From an uncultured Lachnospiraceae bacterium (GTDB taxonomy: Bacteria > Bacillota > Clostridia > Lachnospirales > Lachnospiraceae), in assembly GCA_934401915.1 (NCBI GenBank), contig CAKRSV010000004.1:124001-188000 (forward strand): a stretch of 64,000 nt of DNA, read 5' to 3'. Below, piece after piece: positions 16,846-24,906 of the stretch. The notes under the pieces were generated by a model that saw only the letters and a list, made by a program, of their open reading frames with translations, made no database searches and was not told the origin of the DNA. Numbering within the stretch: the stretch's first letter is position 1; every line of letters begins with the position of its first letter. A program made the translations under genes and the position numbers.

Positions 16846-18360
16846 TTAGCGGATGATCTCGGACCAGTCCTTGATGCCGATGTACTGCTTGGCCCATTCC
16901 ATATACTCTTCCTCGGCGGGTGTGCCAAAGGAATTGAATACCTGCCAGCCCCGTTCGGAGAGAAGGGAGTTGACGCCGTTGCCGTTGACATCCAGATACA
17001 TATACTGGGTGATATACGGGTTCATCTCGAAGGATTTGTAGGATGCGCAGAGGGCTGCAAGCTGTACGTCCTCGCCCTGTGTCGCATCAATGCCGATCTC
17101 GTTGATGATAATGTCTCTCACATTCCCGGAGGGAGCGAGCATATCCGGACGGCACATAAAGTCTGTTACAACACTCATGTTCTGGAAGGATACCATGTAA
17201 TTGTTCGGTATCTGCGGTTTGTAAAGACCCGGGTTGGCGGATCCGCTGTAGTCCCAGAACTTCGCATAGTCGAGCGGAACGGTGTACGGATGGATCGAAA
17301 GACACCAGTCAATGTTGCCCGATTTGCGGATCGCTGAATTGAACTGCATCAGAAAATCCTTTACATCGATGTAGCGGGTGTATTCCCAATGACCGGGCGG
17401 ATTGTTCCGGTTCCAGTTCTGGTCAAGGCTCAGATAAACGTTTGCGTTTGCGTTGACACTCTTGATCGCGGTGTAGCACACGCGGAATTCCCGGATGTAG
17501 TCGCGCATATAGTCGTTCCAGTTTGTCCAGGCGGAGTAGTTCCAGATCCGCTCGTTGACTTCGTTCCCGATGATATAATCCTGACAGTTGGAGTTCGCAG
17601 CGTAGTTCTGAAGATCTTTTACGATCCCGGCGATCGCCGCATCCTCTGCCGTGTTCGCCATATAGAAGGTCACATTGTCGATCGGATGGCTGTCCGGCGC
17701 TCCGTCGCGGATGCTCGGATGAACCAGAGCGGAATCCCCTTTGCAGAGGATCTGTGCGGTCTTGGCGGTCTTGTTCGGCATGACGCCGCAGTAACCGGTT
17801 CCGGTGAGACAAAGGTTTGTCAGGCTCTGTGCCTGAGTTGTCTTTGCGGCGCGGTTCCGCGCCTTGTTGTGGGTGGCGAGAACCTCCGGGTTGCTGATGT
17901 ACTGTGGTTCTGCCAGAATGACCGGAACGCCTTTTGAGATCGAGGCGAGAGCGAACTTGCAGTACAGCCGCCCCGAGGCGTCGGTAGATCCGAGGGAAAA
18001 GCTGATAGCAGGCGTTGTCGTGACGTCACAGCTTGCGATCGGAGTCGATCCCATCGGAATGTCATACTGGTAGGTCTTGAGCTGGTAGAGATACAGTCTG
18101 CCGTCATCACTGCCTGGCGTTTTTTTCAGCTCGGCGGTGAACTGGACGGTATTTCTGTCCAGCAGGCGGCAGGAGACAGAGGCGGCCGTAAGACCTTCCC
18201 TGGAGGGTGCGAATGTGATCGCCGAAGCGTAGGTATCGGATGTCGCATGAACCGGTACGGACGAAAGGCTGAGGCACACGGCACCGAGAAGCGCTGCCAT
18301 GCTGCGGGCTTTCCTTTGGAAGAAAACCGCCGCAGAGGCAGGAGTTTGTTTGCGTACCAT
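16846..18360 (-). CDS. Secreted DUF5722 protein, glycoside-hydrolase (clan GH-A)-like
   Basis: Exported protein of 504 residues with a Sec signal peptide (basic start, hydrophobic SMAALLGAVCLSLSS, likely cut after VHA). An N-terminal beta-rich part (about 40-170) is followed by a TIM-barrel-like domain. Two motifs recall clan GH-A retaining glycosidases: IIGNEVNE (candidate acid/base glutamate after Asn) and IINEIGID (candidate nucleophile), with LSLDQNWN and WCLSIHPY between them. I assign it to the DUF5722 family by overall pattern; no substrate is established. ATG has TAGGAG 10 bases upstream. It is a single gene, convergent with secDF. Confidence 0.8.
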   Translation of the reverse strand: MVRKQTPASAAVFFQRKARSMAALLGAVCLSLSSVPVHATSDTYASAITFAPSREGLTAASVSCRLLDRNTVQFTAELKKTPGSDDGRLYLYQLKTYQYDIPMGSTPIASCDVTTTPAISFSLGSTDASGRLYCKFALASISKGVPVILAEPQYISNPEVLATHNKARNRAAKTTQAQSLTNLCLTGTGYCGVMPNKTAKTAQILCKGDSALVHPSIRDGAPDSHPIDNVTFYMANTAEDAAIAGIVKDLQNYAANSNCQDYIIGNEVNERIWNYSAWTNWNDYMRDYIREFRVCYTAIKSVNANANVYLSLDQNWNRNNPPGHWEYTRYIDVKDFLMQFNSAIRKSGNIDWCLSIHPYTVPLDYAKFWDYSGSANPGLYKPQIPNNYMVSFQNMSVVTDFMCRPDMLAPSGNVRDIIINEIGIDATQGEDVQLAALCASYKSFEMNPYITQYMYLDVNGNGVNSLLSERGWQVFNSFGTPAEEEYMEWAKQYIGIKDWSEIIR

Positions 18361-18583
18361 GATTGAATTCTCCTAGTGTATGTTATTTAGTTGTACCTAT
18401 TTTCTTATTGTAATGGAAGAAAATAGCAGCCGTCAACTGAAAAAAAGAAGGAGAGGGCAGAACGGAGGAAACAGAGTGGGAAACGGGCGGTCAAAAAGAA
18501 AAAACAGGAGAAAAAAGGCATACACGTCATGCGGCGGGAAGATAGACGAAAAGAGACAAAAAGAGACAAAAAAATAAAAAGAC
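18361..18583. other. Intergenic region upstream of the mntP promoter
   Basis: Purine-rich, low-complexity stretch (many AAAAAGA/GGAGA runs on the plus strand). It carries the leader of the minus-strand DUF5722 gene (candidate -10 TACAAT read on the minus strand at 18412-18407). No coding signal was found. Confidence 0.5.
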
Positions 18584-18612
18584 TTGAAAAACAGCCGCCT
18601 GCATGGTAAACT
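18584..18612 (+). promoter_or_regulatory. Promoter for the mntP riboswitch transcript
   Basis: TTGAAA (18584-18589) and TAAACT (18607-18612) spaced by 17 bases, placing the transcription start near 18619, just before the riboswitch aptamer. Confidence 0.65.
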
Positions 18613-18618
18613 TGTAAA

Positions 18619-18767
18619 AGTTCGTTGAGGGAGTAATCGGCGGCTGACCGTGTGAGGAGACGCGGGCGGGCGCAGTACAAATCGACATAATGGTGTAGAA
18701 CACCCGGTTTTACTTGAAATGGTGAGACTCATGGACAGCTTACGCAGGCTGTCTGTGGGTCTTTTTT
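18619..18767 (+). ncRNA. yybP-ykoY manganese riboswitch
   Basis: The 5' leader of mntP contains the GAGGGAGTAA entry segment (18627-18636), a GACATAATG segment (18684-18692) in the position of the conserved second Mn-binding loop, and a closing GTGAGACTC (18722-18730), in the order expected for a yybP-ykoY aptamer. The AGACTCAT of the closing strand is shared with a terminator, so ligand binding would prevent termination and turn expression on. This RNA class senses Mn2+ and typically controls manganese exporters such as MntP, exactly the gene that follows. Confidence 0.75.
18725..18767 (+). terminator. Riboswitch expression-platform terminator before mntP
   Basis: AGACTCATGGACAGC pairs with GCTGTCTGTGGGTCT through G-C, A-T and a few G-T pairs across a short loop, followed by TTTTTT. 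Its 5' arm is the closing strand of the aptamer, making terminator and aptamer mutually exclusive. Confidence 0.8.
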
Positions 18768-18822
18768 GATACCTGTTCATGACCGGACACCGGATGCAGA
18801 GAGGGATTAGGAGGAAAAAAAC

Positions 18823-19380
18823 ATGAGCATTGCAGAACTGTTTGTCCTGGCGGTGGGACTGTCTATGGATGCCTTTGCGGTATCTATCTGTAAGGGGTTA
18901 TCCCTTGGAAAGATCAAGACCAGGCATATGATGATCGCGGGAGCGTGGTTTGGAGGATTTCAGGCGCTGATGCCGCTGATCGGATATTTTCTGGGCAGCT
19001 TCCTTGCGGAGATGATTACGAAATACGCACACTGGATCGCTTTCGTGTTGTTGCTTTTCCTGGGTGGAAAGATGGTGAAGGAAGCATTTTCGGAGGAGGA
19101 GAGCGTCGATCCGTCCATGGACGCCAGGAATATGCTGCTTCTGGCGGTCGCGACCAGCATTGACGCGCTGGCGGTCGGTGTGACCTTTGCGTTCCTGCAG
19201 GTTGCAATCCTTCCGGCAGTATCGTTTATCGGCGTGATCACCTTCCTGTGTTCCGCGGTCGGCGTGAAGATCGGCAGTATCTTCGGAGATAAGTACAGTA
19301 AGAAGGCGCAGATCACGGGTGGAATCATCCTGATCCTGATCGGCGTAAAAATTTTACTGGACGGTTTGGGGATTCTGTAA
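18823..19380 (+). CDS. mntP: Manganese efflux pump MntP
   Basis: Six-helix membrane exporter of 185 residues that lowers cytoplasmic Mn2+. The two homologous halves each carry the characteristic Asp motif: LSMDAFAVSICKGL (about residues 14-27) and TSIDALAVGVTFAF (about 111-124). Length and pattern match the family closely. The ATG has TTAGGAGG 8-9 bases upstream. A manganese riboswitch and its terminator lie in the leader, giving a direct regulatory link between metal and exporter. The SulP gene follows 82 bases later. Confidence 0.95.
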   Translation: MSIAELFVLAVGLSMDAFAVSICKGLSLGKIKTRHMMIAGAWFGGFQALMPLIGYFLGSFLAEMITKYAHWIAFVLLLFLGGKMVKEAFSEEESVDPSMDARNMLLLAVATSIDALAVGVTFAFLQVAILPAVSFIGVITFLCSAVGVKIGSIFGDKYSKKAQITGGIILILIGVKILLDGLGIL

Positions 19381-19389
19381 TATGATAGA

Positions 19390-19454
19390 CTCGTTTGTGA
19401 TTAGGAGAACGGGAAAGGGTGTGTGAGACTTTCCCGAGAAAAGGTACAAACGAG
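19390..19454 (+). promoter_or_regulatory. Folded leader between mntP and sulP
   Basis: Two nested stems: an outer 9-bp CTCGTTTGT / ACAAACGAG (19390-19398 and 19446-19454) and an inner 8-bp CGGGAAAG / CTTTCCCG (19410-19417 and 19429-19436). The 3' arm of the outer stem overlaps the first bases of the ribosome site GAGGAGG (19453-19459) of the SulP gene. No match to a riboswitch class I know was recognised. Confidence 0.6.
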
Positions 19455-19462
19455 GAGGAAAA

Positions 19463-21115
19463 ATGGAAAAGTTAAAACCGAAGTTGTTTTCTGTTATGAA
19501 AACATACACAAAAGAACAACTGATCAAGGATATCGTATCCGGGATCATCGTGGCTATCATAGCGCTGCCGCTTTCGATAGCCCTTGCGCTCGCCAGCGGG
19601 GTATCCCCGGAGCGCGGTATCTACACGGCGATCGTAGCCGGCTTCGTGATCTCTTTTCTGGGAGGAAGCAGAGTGCAGATCGCAGGGCCGACGGCGGCCT
19701 TTGCAACGATCATTGCGGGGATCGTCGCGGATAAGGGAATGGAAGGACTTGCCGTGGCGACCATTATGGCGGGGATCCTGCTTGTCATCATGGGCTTTCT
19801 GCGGATCGGCAGCCTGATCAAATTCATTCCGTACACGATCACGACCGGATTTACAGCCGGGATCGCAGTAACGCTTCTGATCGGCCAGATCAAAGACTTC
19901 TGCGGGCTCACCATCGTGACGCAGGAACCGCTGATCGACACGATGGACAAGCTGATTGCCGATATACAGAACATCGCAACGCTGAACTGGCAGGCAGTGC
20001 TGGTAGGCGTGGTCAGCCTTGCCGTGCTGATCCTCGGGGCAAAATTCCTGCCGAAGGTTCCGGCGTCTTTATTTGCCGTGCTGATCGGGATCGCGATGGT
20101 GTCCGGACTTGGGATGCGGGTCAATACGATCGGCGATCTGTATGAGATCTCCAATAAGATCCCGACGCCGCAGCTTCCGGTCTTTTCTTTGAAGATGATC
20201 CAGAGCGAGTGGCATGACGCGCTGACGATCGCCCTGCTCGCCGCCATCGAATCGCTTCTTTCGGCGGTGGTCGCAGACAGTATGATCAACAGCAAACACC
20301 GCTCCAATATGGAGCTGATCGCGCAGGGCTGCGGAAACGTCGCTTCGGCGCTCTTTGGAGGAATCCCGGCGACGGGAGCGATCGCGAGAACGGCTGCCAA
20401 CATCAAGAATGGCGGACGCACGCCGATCGCGGGCATGGTCCATTCCGTCGTGCTTCTGCTGATCCTGGTGCTCCTGATGCCGTATGCGGCGCTGATCCCG
20501 ATGCCGACGATCGCGGCGATCCTGTTCCAGGTAGCCTACAATATGTGCGGTATCAAAAAGGTGATCTACCTCTGCAAGACTTCGTCCAAGAGCGACATCA
20601 TCGTGCTGATGAGCACCTTTGTGCTCACGGTGGTATTCGACCTGGTGGTTGCGATCGAGGTCGGTCTGATCATCGCCGTTGTTCTCTTTATGAAGAGAAT
20701 GAGCGAGGTGACAGATGTGGAGGGCTGGCGTTATGCGGATGACGAGGAGGACGCCGACAGCCTTTCGCTGCGGGAAGTGCCGCAGCACACGCTGGTGTAT
20801 GAGGTGAGCGGCCCGCTGTTCTTTGGTGTGGCGGACAAGATCATGCACATCGCCTACAAGGATACGGATCAGTGTATCGTGGTGCGTATGCGAAGCGTGA
20901 ACGCGATCGACGCGACAGCGATGCACGCGCTGGAGGAGCTGTATGACAACTGCTGCAAGAAAGGCGTGCAGCTTGTCTTTTCCCATGTGAACGACCAGCC
21001 GCTGCTGATCATGCACAAGGCAGGATTCTACGAAAAGATTGGAGAAGAGAATTTCTGCGGACATATCGATGATGCGCTGGAGCGTGCAAAGCAGATCGTC
21101 CAGGGTGCGGCGTAG
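19463..21115 (+). CDS. SulP family inorganic anion transporter with STAS domain
   Basis: Membrane transporter of 550 residues. The transmembrane part (about 20-430) has the family segments LPLSIALALASGVSPERGIYTAI and GPTAAFATIIAGIV and a VADSMINSKHRSNMELIAQGCGN loop; the C-terminal STAS domain (about 450-545) contains RMRSVNAIDATAMHALEEL. SulP proteins move sulfate, bicarbonate or other anions, often with Na+ or H+. The STAS motif has DAT where anti-sigma antagonists have DS. It may be co-transcribed with mntP or use its own leader. Confidence 0.93.
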   Translation: MEKLKPKLFSVMKTYTKEQLIKDIVSGIIVAIIALPLSIALALASGVSPERGIYTAIVAGFVISFLGGSRVQIAGPTAAFATIIAGIVADKGMEGLAVATIMAGILLVIMGFLRIGSLIKFIPYTITTGFTAGIAVTLLIGQIKDFCGLTIVTQEPLIDTMDKLIADIQNIATLNWQAVLVGVVSLAVLILGAKFLPKVPASLFAVLIGIAMVSGLGMRVNTIGDLYEISNKIPTPQLPVFSLKMIQSEWHDALTIALLAAIESLLSAVVADSMINSKHRSNMELIAQGCGNVASALFGGIPATGAIARTAANIKNGGRTPIAGMVHSVVLLLILVLLMPYAALIPMPTIAAILFQVAYNMCGIKKVIYLCKTSSKSDIIVLMSTFVLTVVFDLVVAIEVGLIIAVVLFMKRMSEVTDVEGWRYADDEEDADSLSLREVPQHTLVYEVSGPLFFGVADKIMHIAYKDTDQCIVVRMRSVNAIDATAMHALEELYDNCCKKGVQLVFSHVNDQPLLIMHKAGFYEKIGEENFCGHIDDALERAKQIVQGAA

Positions 21116-21148
21116 ATAACAGGAAAATTAAATAAACGGATATAGACT

Positions 21149-21198
21149 AAACAAAACATATCATGTATAATGTTTACTTGGGTATGTTTTGTTTTTTT
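21149..21198 (+). terminator. Probable terminator after the SulP gene
   Basis: AAACAAAACATA (21149-21160) pairs perfectly with TATGTTTTGTTT (21183-21194) across a 22-base loop and continues into a T run to 21198. A TATAAT (21166-21171) sits in the loop and could serve the next gene. Confidence 0.55.
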
Positions 21199-21246
21199 AT
21201 GGAAACAAAGCAGACAAAAGAGAAGGAATATCTGGGAGGGTACTAC

Positions 21247-22503
21247 ATGAGAATAAGTAAGGGAAAGACAGCAGGAATAATTTCCCTGATCACGGTGATA
21301 CTTCTGCTTATCAGTTCAGCAATCAGTTACCGGGCAGCCGGCAGTCAGACAAAAGGAATGGCAGGCGTGATCGCTGTTTTAGCTATAGCGTGTGTCGTGG
21401 ATGTGGCGGCGATCGTCGTTCTTGTCAACGCGACTATGAAAAAGGCGATGGAGGCGCTTGCAGACCTGCAGCAGTTTGCGGACGGAGATTACCGTGAAGG
21501 ACAGACGGCGGTGCAGAGCGAGTCCGTGGATGCCGGGGAAGCCGCGAAGCGCGTGAGAAAGCAGATCCGCGATACGATCACCGGAACGCGGCAGGAAGCC
21601 GGCAATATCGCAGAGACGACGGCGGAAGCCTATGAAGGAATGGCGAGCCTGAATAACGGGATCGATGAGATGGATCAGATCATGGAAGTGCTGATCGGCA
21701 AGGTAAACGAGGTGGCGGACGCCGCCAGCACGATCAACGAGGCGAGCAATGAGATCGGTACTGCAGTTAATTCTGTGGCAGATAAGGCGACGGAGGCGGC
21801 AGACGCTTCCGGAAAGATCTCAGCGAGAGCGGACAATCTTCTGACGACTACGGTGGATGCGAAGGCGCAGGCAAGCCAGATCTACCACAGTACGGAGGAT
21901 GAACTGGAGATCGCGCTGAAGGAAGTGGAGAAGATCGAAGTCATCAAGACGTTGTCCCAGGAGATCGGAGGGATCGCGAATCAGACGAACCTGATCGCGT
22001 TAAACGCAGCCATTGAGGCGGCGAGAGCGGGAGAGGCCGGAAAAGGCTTTGCCGTGGTCGCGGACGAGGTGCGAAACCTTGCGGAACATTCGCAAAAGAC
22101 AGTGGACAAGATCCAGAAGGTCATTGACGAAGTGGTCGGATCCGTTATGGATCTGAAGGACAGCTCCGGAAAACTGCTGGATTTTATGAAAGAACATGTC
22201 ATCAAGGATTATCACGTCATGGTAGATACGGCGCAGCAATACCAGAAGGATGCCTCCTTCTATGACGGGGTAGCGACGGATCTCGGCGCTTCGGCACAGG
22301 AGATGGGAGCTTCGGTGGAGGAGATGCTGGCGTCGCTCCAGACGGTCACATCGCTCACGGCAGATATCGTGACAGATGTGAGCAATGTGGCGTCCACCAT
22401 GCAAAATACAAATGTGGATTCTGAGGAAATTCTTCGGAAAATGTCTATCTTGGAAAGAAGCAGCCGTGCATTACAGGAAATCGTTGGAAACTTCCAAGTC
22501 TGA
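21247..22503 (+). CDS. Methyl-accepting chemotaxis protein with minimal extracellular loop
   Basis: Chemoreceptor-like protein of 418 residues. Two adjacent hydrophobic helices (about 9-28 and 39-62) are separated by only about ten residues, so there is no periplasmic ligand domain; a short HAMP-like region and a long coiled-coil signalling domain follow. The hairpin tip, which contacts CheA and CheW, is seen as [20 protein letters not shown] with [14 protein letters not shown]. The ATG at 21247 has GGGAGG seven bases upstream; an upstream in-frame ATG at 21163 lies inside the preceding terminator-like stem. No che or flagellar genes are present in the window. Confidence 0.9.
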   Translation: MRISKGKTAGIISLITVILLLISSAISYRAAGSQTKGMAGVIAVLAIACVVDVAAIVVLVNATMKKAMEALADLQQFADGDYREGQTAVQSESVDAGEAAKRVRKQIRDTITGTRQEAGNIAETTAEAYEGMASLNNGIDEMDQIMEVLIGKVNEVADAASTINEASNEIGTAVNSVADKATEAADASGKISARADNLLTTTVDAKAQASQIYHSTEDELEIALKEVEKIEVIKTLSQEIGGIANQTNLIALNAAIEAARAGEAGKGFAVVADEVRNLAEHSQKTVDKIQKVIDEVVGSVMDLKDSSGKLLDFMKEHVIKDYHVMVDTAQQYQKDASFYDGVATDLGASAQEMGASVEEMLASLQTVTSLTADIVTDVSNVASTMQNTNVDSEEILRKMSILERSSRALQEIVGNFQV

Positions 22504-22516
22504 TCCGATCCGATCG

Positions 22517-23812
22517 TCAGGAGTGGATCTGTTTTCGCAGAAGATACAGCGCAAGCAGATTTGGAAAGACCATAAGACCGTTGATCAGGTCGGTACATTC
22601 CCAGACAATGTTCATGGGAATGACAGAGCCGATGTAGATCATAATGATATAGACGAATTTATAGTACGGAATACCTTTGCTTCCAACAAGGTATTCCGTT
22701 GCTTTTTCTCCAAAGTAAGACCAGCCGATCAGCGTCGTGACGGCAAAGGCGGCGAGCGACACGCTCAGAAACGCATTGCCGAAGTAAGGAAGATGCGCAA
22801 AGGCGGCTGCGGTGAGATCCGTCTCGGGGATACCGACGACGGAGGAAGGATCATAGAGCATATTGGCGGCAACCACAATGCCGGTGATTAGACACATGAC
22901 GACGGTGTCCCAAAAGACCGCGGTCATGGACACATAGGCCTGATGTCTCGGATCTTTCGTGTGGGAGGCGGCTGCGGCGATCGCAGCAGTACCGATCCCG
23001 GCTTCGTTGGTAAAAAGCCCACGGGCGATCCCGTAGCGCAGCGTGTGCTGCAGGATTCCGCCGGTGACGCCACCTGCGATGGCAGAAAGTCCGAAGGCGT
23101 CCTGCAGGATCCAGAGACAGGCGCGCGGAACCTGATGCCGGTAAAGAACCAGCAGAAGCAGACAGCCAAACAGATACACGATACTGATGGCGGGAACCAT
23201 GCGCTCACACAGACTGCCGATCTTGCGTACTCCACCCAGAATGACAAGTCCTGTCAGGAGGGCAAGGAAGATACCGGTGATATGCGGAGGCAGACGGAAC
23301 GCGCTGTAGGTCGCCTGCGCCGCAGAGTTGGACTGCGTGGTACAGCCGACGCCGAAGGCGGCGATCAGGGTGCAGAAAGCGTAGACGCCGCCGAGAAAGG
23401 GATTGTGAAGCCCATTCTTTAAGACATACATAGGGCCGCCGACATAGGTTCCGTCCTTTTGGCGGGAACGGAAGAGCACGCTGAGATAACATTCGCTGTA
23501 GGCGGTTGCCATGCCGAGGATACCCGTGATCCAGCACCAGAACACAGCGCCGGGGCCGCCGAGAGCGACTGCGGTTGATACGCCGATGATATTTCCGGTG
23601 CCGAGCGTGGCGGCGAGGGTAGTGGCAAGCGCGGAAAACGGGGACAGATTGGAGTCGGCGTCGTCCGCCGTTCCAAGGGAGAGGCGGATGGCGTAGCCGA
23701 GCCTGCGCTGGGGGATGCGGAGCTTCAAAGTAAAGTAGATATGCGTTCCAAGCAGGAGCAGGATTAGGGGAAAACCCCATAGAATATCATTCAGATGACG
23801 GATCAGTTCCAT
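22517..23812 (-). CDS. Sodium:alanine symporter family protein (AGCS)
   Basis: Membrane symporter of 431 residues importing alanine or glycine with Na+. Diagnostic segments include TLGTGNIIGVSTAVALGGPGAVFWCW, GGPMYVLKNGL, FTNEAGIGTAAIAAAA and the C-terminal GWSYFGEKATEYLVG. Slightly shorter than the usual 450-480 residues, mainly at the C terminus, but with the expected set of about ten to eleven helices. It is convergent with the chemoreceptor, with only 13 bases between stops. The start ATG at 23812 has a weak ribosome site (CCTCCGACAGG). Confidence 0.93.
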   Translation of the reverse strand: MELIRHLNDILWGFPLILLLLGTHIYFTLKLRIPQRRLGYAIRLSLGTADDADSNLSPFSALATTLAATLGTGNIIGVSTAVALGGPGAVFWCWITGILGMATAYSECYLSVLFRSRQKDGTYVGGPMYVLKNGLHNPFLGGVYAFCTLIAAFGVGCTTQSNSAAQATYSAFRLPPHITGIFLALLTGLVILGGVRKIGSLCERMVPAISIVYLFGCLLLLVLYRHQVPRACLWILQDAFGLSAIAGGVTGGILQHTLRYGIARGLFTNEAGIGTAAIAAAASHTKDPRHQAYVSMTAVFWDTVVMCLITGIVVAANMLYDPSSVVGIPETDLTAAAFAHLPYFGNAFLSVSLAAFAVTTLIGWSYFGEKATEYLVGSKGIPYYKFVYIIMIYIGSVIPMNIVWECTDLINGLMVFPNLLALYLLRKQIHS

Positions 23813-23924
23813 AGCGGTAAGCCTGTCGGAGGATTTGTTTTATGTATATGGGAAGGGACGATAAATTATGAATCAGAGTGTCTTTACAAGGCGGCAAGAT
23901 CAGATAAAAAAACATTTACAATAT

Positions 23925-23953
23925 TTGACATATGTAGTTTAAACGAGTAAACT
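23925..23953 (+). promoter_or_regulatory. Promoter for the pseudo-receiver regulator
   Basis: Consensus TTGACA (23925-23930) with TAAACT (23948-23953) at 17 bases, about 27 bases before the likely GTG start. Confidence 0.65.
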
Positions 23954-23979
23954 TGTATCGAACGATGGAGGGATGTTTC

Positions 23980-24771
23980 GTGAAAACTATACTGGTTGAC
24001 CATGATGAGATTACTAGAAACCATTTTGCAGCATTGTGTCACGAGGTACCAGAGATTGAGCTCACAGGGCAGTTTGAAAGATCGGGGGATGCGCTTGCAT
24101 TTGCCGGACACAACCGGGTGGAGCTTGCTGTAATCAGTACAAATCTGCAGGACATAGACTGTGCTGACCTCGGCATCCGGCTGCGCCTTCTGCAGCAGGG
24201 AATGGTGCTGATCTACCTGACAGACGGGGTGGAGCGCGTGGCAGAGAGCCTGCATGGAAGGGCAGATTACTGCATTATGAAGCCGTTTGGGCGCGCGGAT
24301 ATTCTCGATATGTCCGAGCGTGCCAAACTTCTGTCCTATCGGCAGATAAGAGTCCGGGCGGTGATGCTCGGAAGATTTCAGGTGTTTGCAAGAGATGAGG
24401 TCATCAGCTTTACCAACGCAAAGGCGAAGGAGCTTCTGGCGCTGTGCATGGATCACAGAGGCGGCGAGGTGATGATGGAGGAAGCCATCGACAAGCTGTG
24501 GCCGGACAGAGTCTACGACGAGCGTGTGAAAAAGCTCTACCGGAAAGCGGTGATGAACCTGCAGAGCACGCTGCGGGAGACCGATGCAGAAGATATTTTT
24601 GTCACAAGGCGGGGAGCCTGCAACGTGGTGACAAGGCTGATCGACTGCGATTATTATCATTATCTGGAAGATAAAGAAGCAAACAGTGAGCTGTTTGACG
24701 GGGAGTACCTCTTCGACTATGGGTGGGGAGAAGAGACGGTTGCCCGGCTTGCGATGGGAAAAGAGAATTAG
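23980..24771 (+). CDS. Pseudo-receiver transcriptional regulator with SARP/PhoB-like DNA-binding domain
   Basis: Regulator of 263 residues. The N-terminal half (about 1-120) has the receiver fold: TILVDHDE acidic turn, a beta strand LAVISTN where the phospho-acceptor aspartate should be, and a conserved YCIMKPFGRAD lysine-proline. Position 53 is Ser instead of Asp, so ordinary phosphorylation is unlikely. The C-terminal half (about 128-225) is a winged helix of the OmpR/SARP type: MLGRFQVFARDEVISFTNAKAKELLALCMDH and EAIDKLWPDRVYDERVKKLY. GTG at 23980 with GGAGGG upstream is chosen over ATG 23953, which falls in the -10 element. No sensor kinase is adjacent. Confidence 0.8.
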   Translation: MKTILVDHDEITRNHFAALCHEVPEIELTGQFERSGDALAFAGHNRVELAVISTNLQDIDCADLGIRLRLLQQGMVLIYLTDGVERVAESLHGRADYCIMKPFGRADILDMSERAKLLSYRQIRVRAVMLGRFQVFARDEVISFTNAKAKELLALCMDHRGGEVMMEEAIDKLWPDRVYDERVKKLYRKAVMNLQSTLRETDAEDIFVTRRGACNVVTRLIDCDYYHYLEDKEANSELFDGEYLFDYGWGEETVARLAMGKEN

Positions 24772-24906
24772 CTGCCGCTGTTTTTGGAATGGACAGTAAA
24801 GATTGCCGGATCCGGAATAAATAAGGATGGAAAAAAATCGGAAAAGGGTGGATAATAGAAAGAAATACAATTCGTGCAGACTTCGCACGCGGAAATGGGG
24901 ATACGA

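Noticed and set aside
17389..17937. Plus-strand 182-codon frame inside the DUF5722 gene
   Set aside because: Antisense shadow of a secreted protein with a clear signal peptide and ribosome site.
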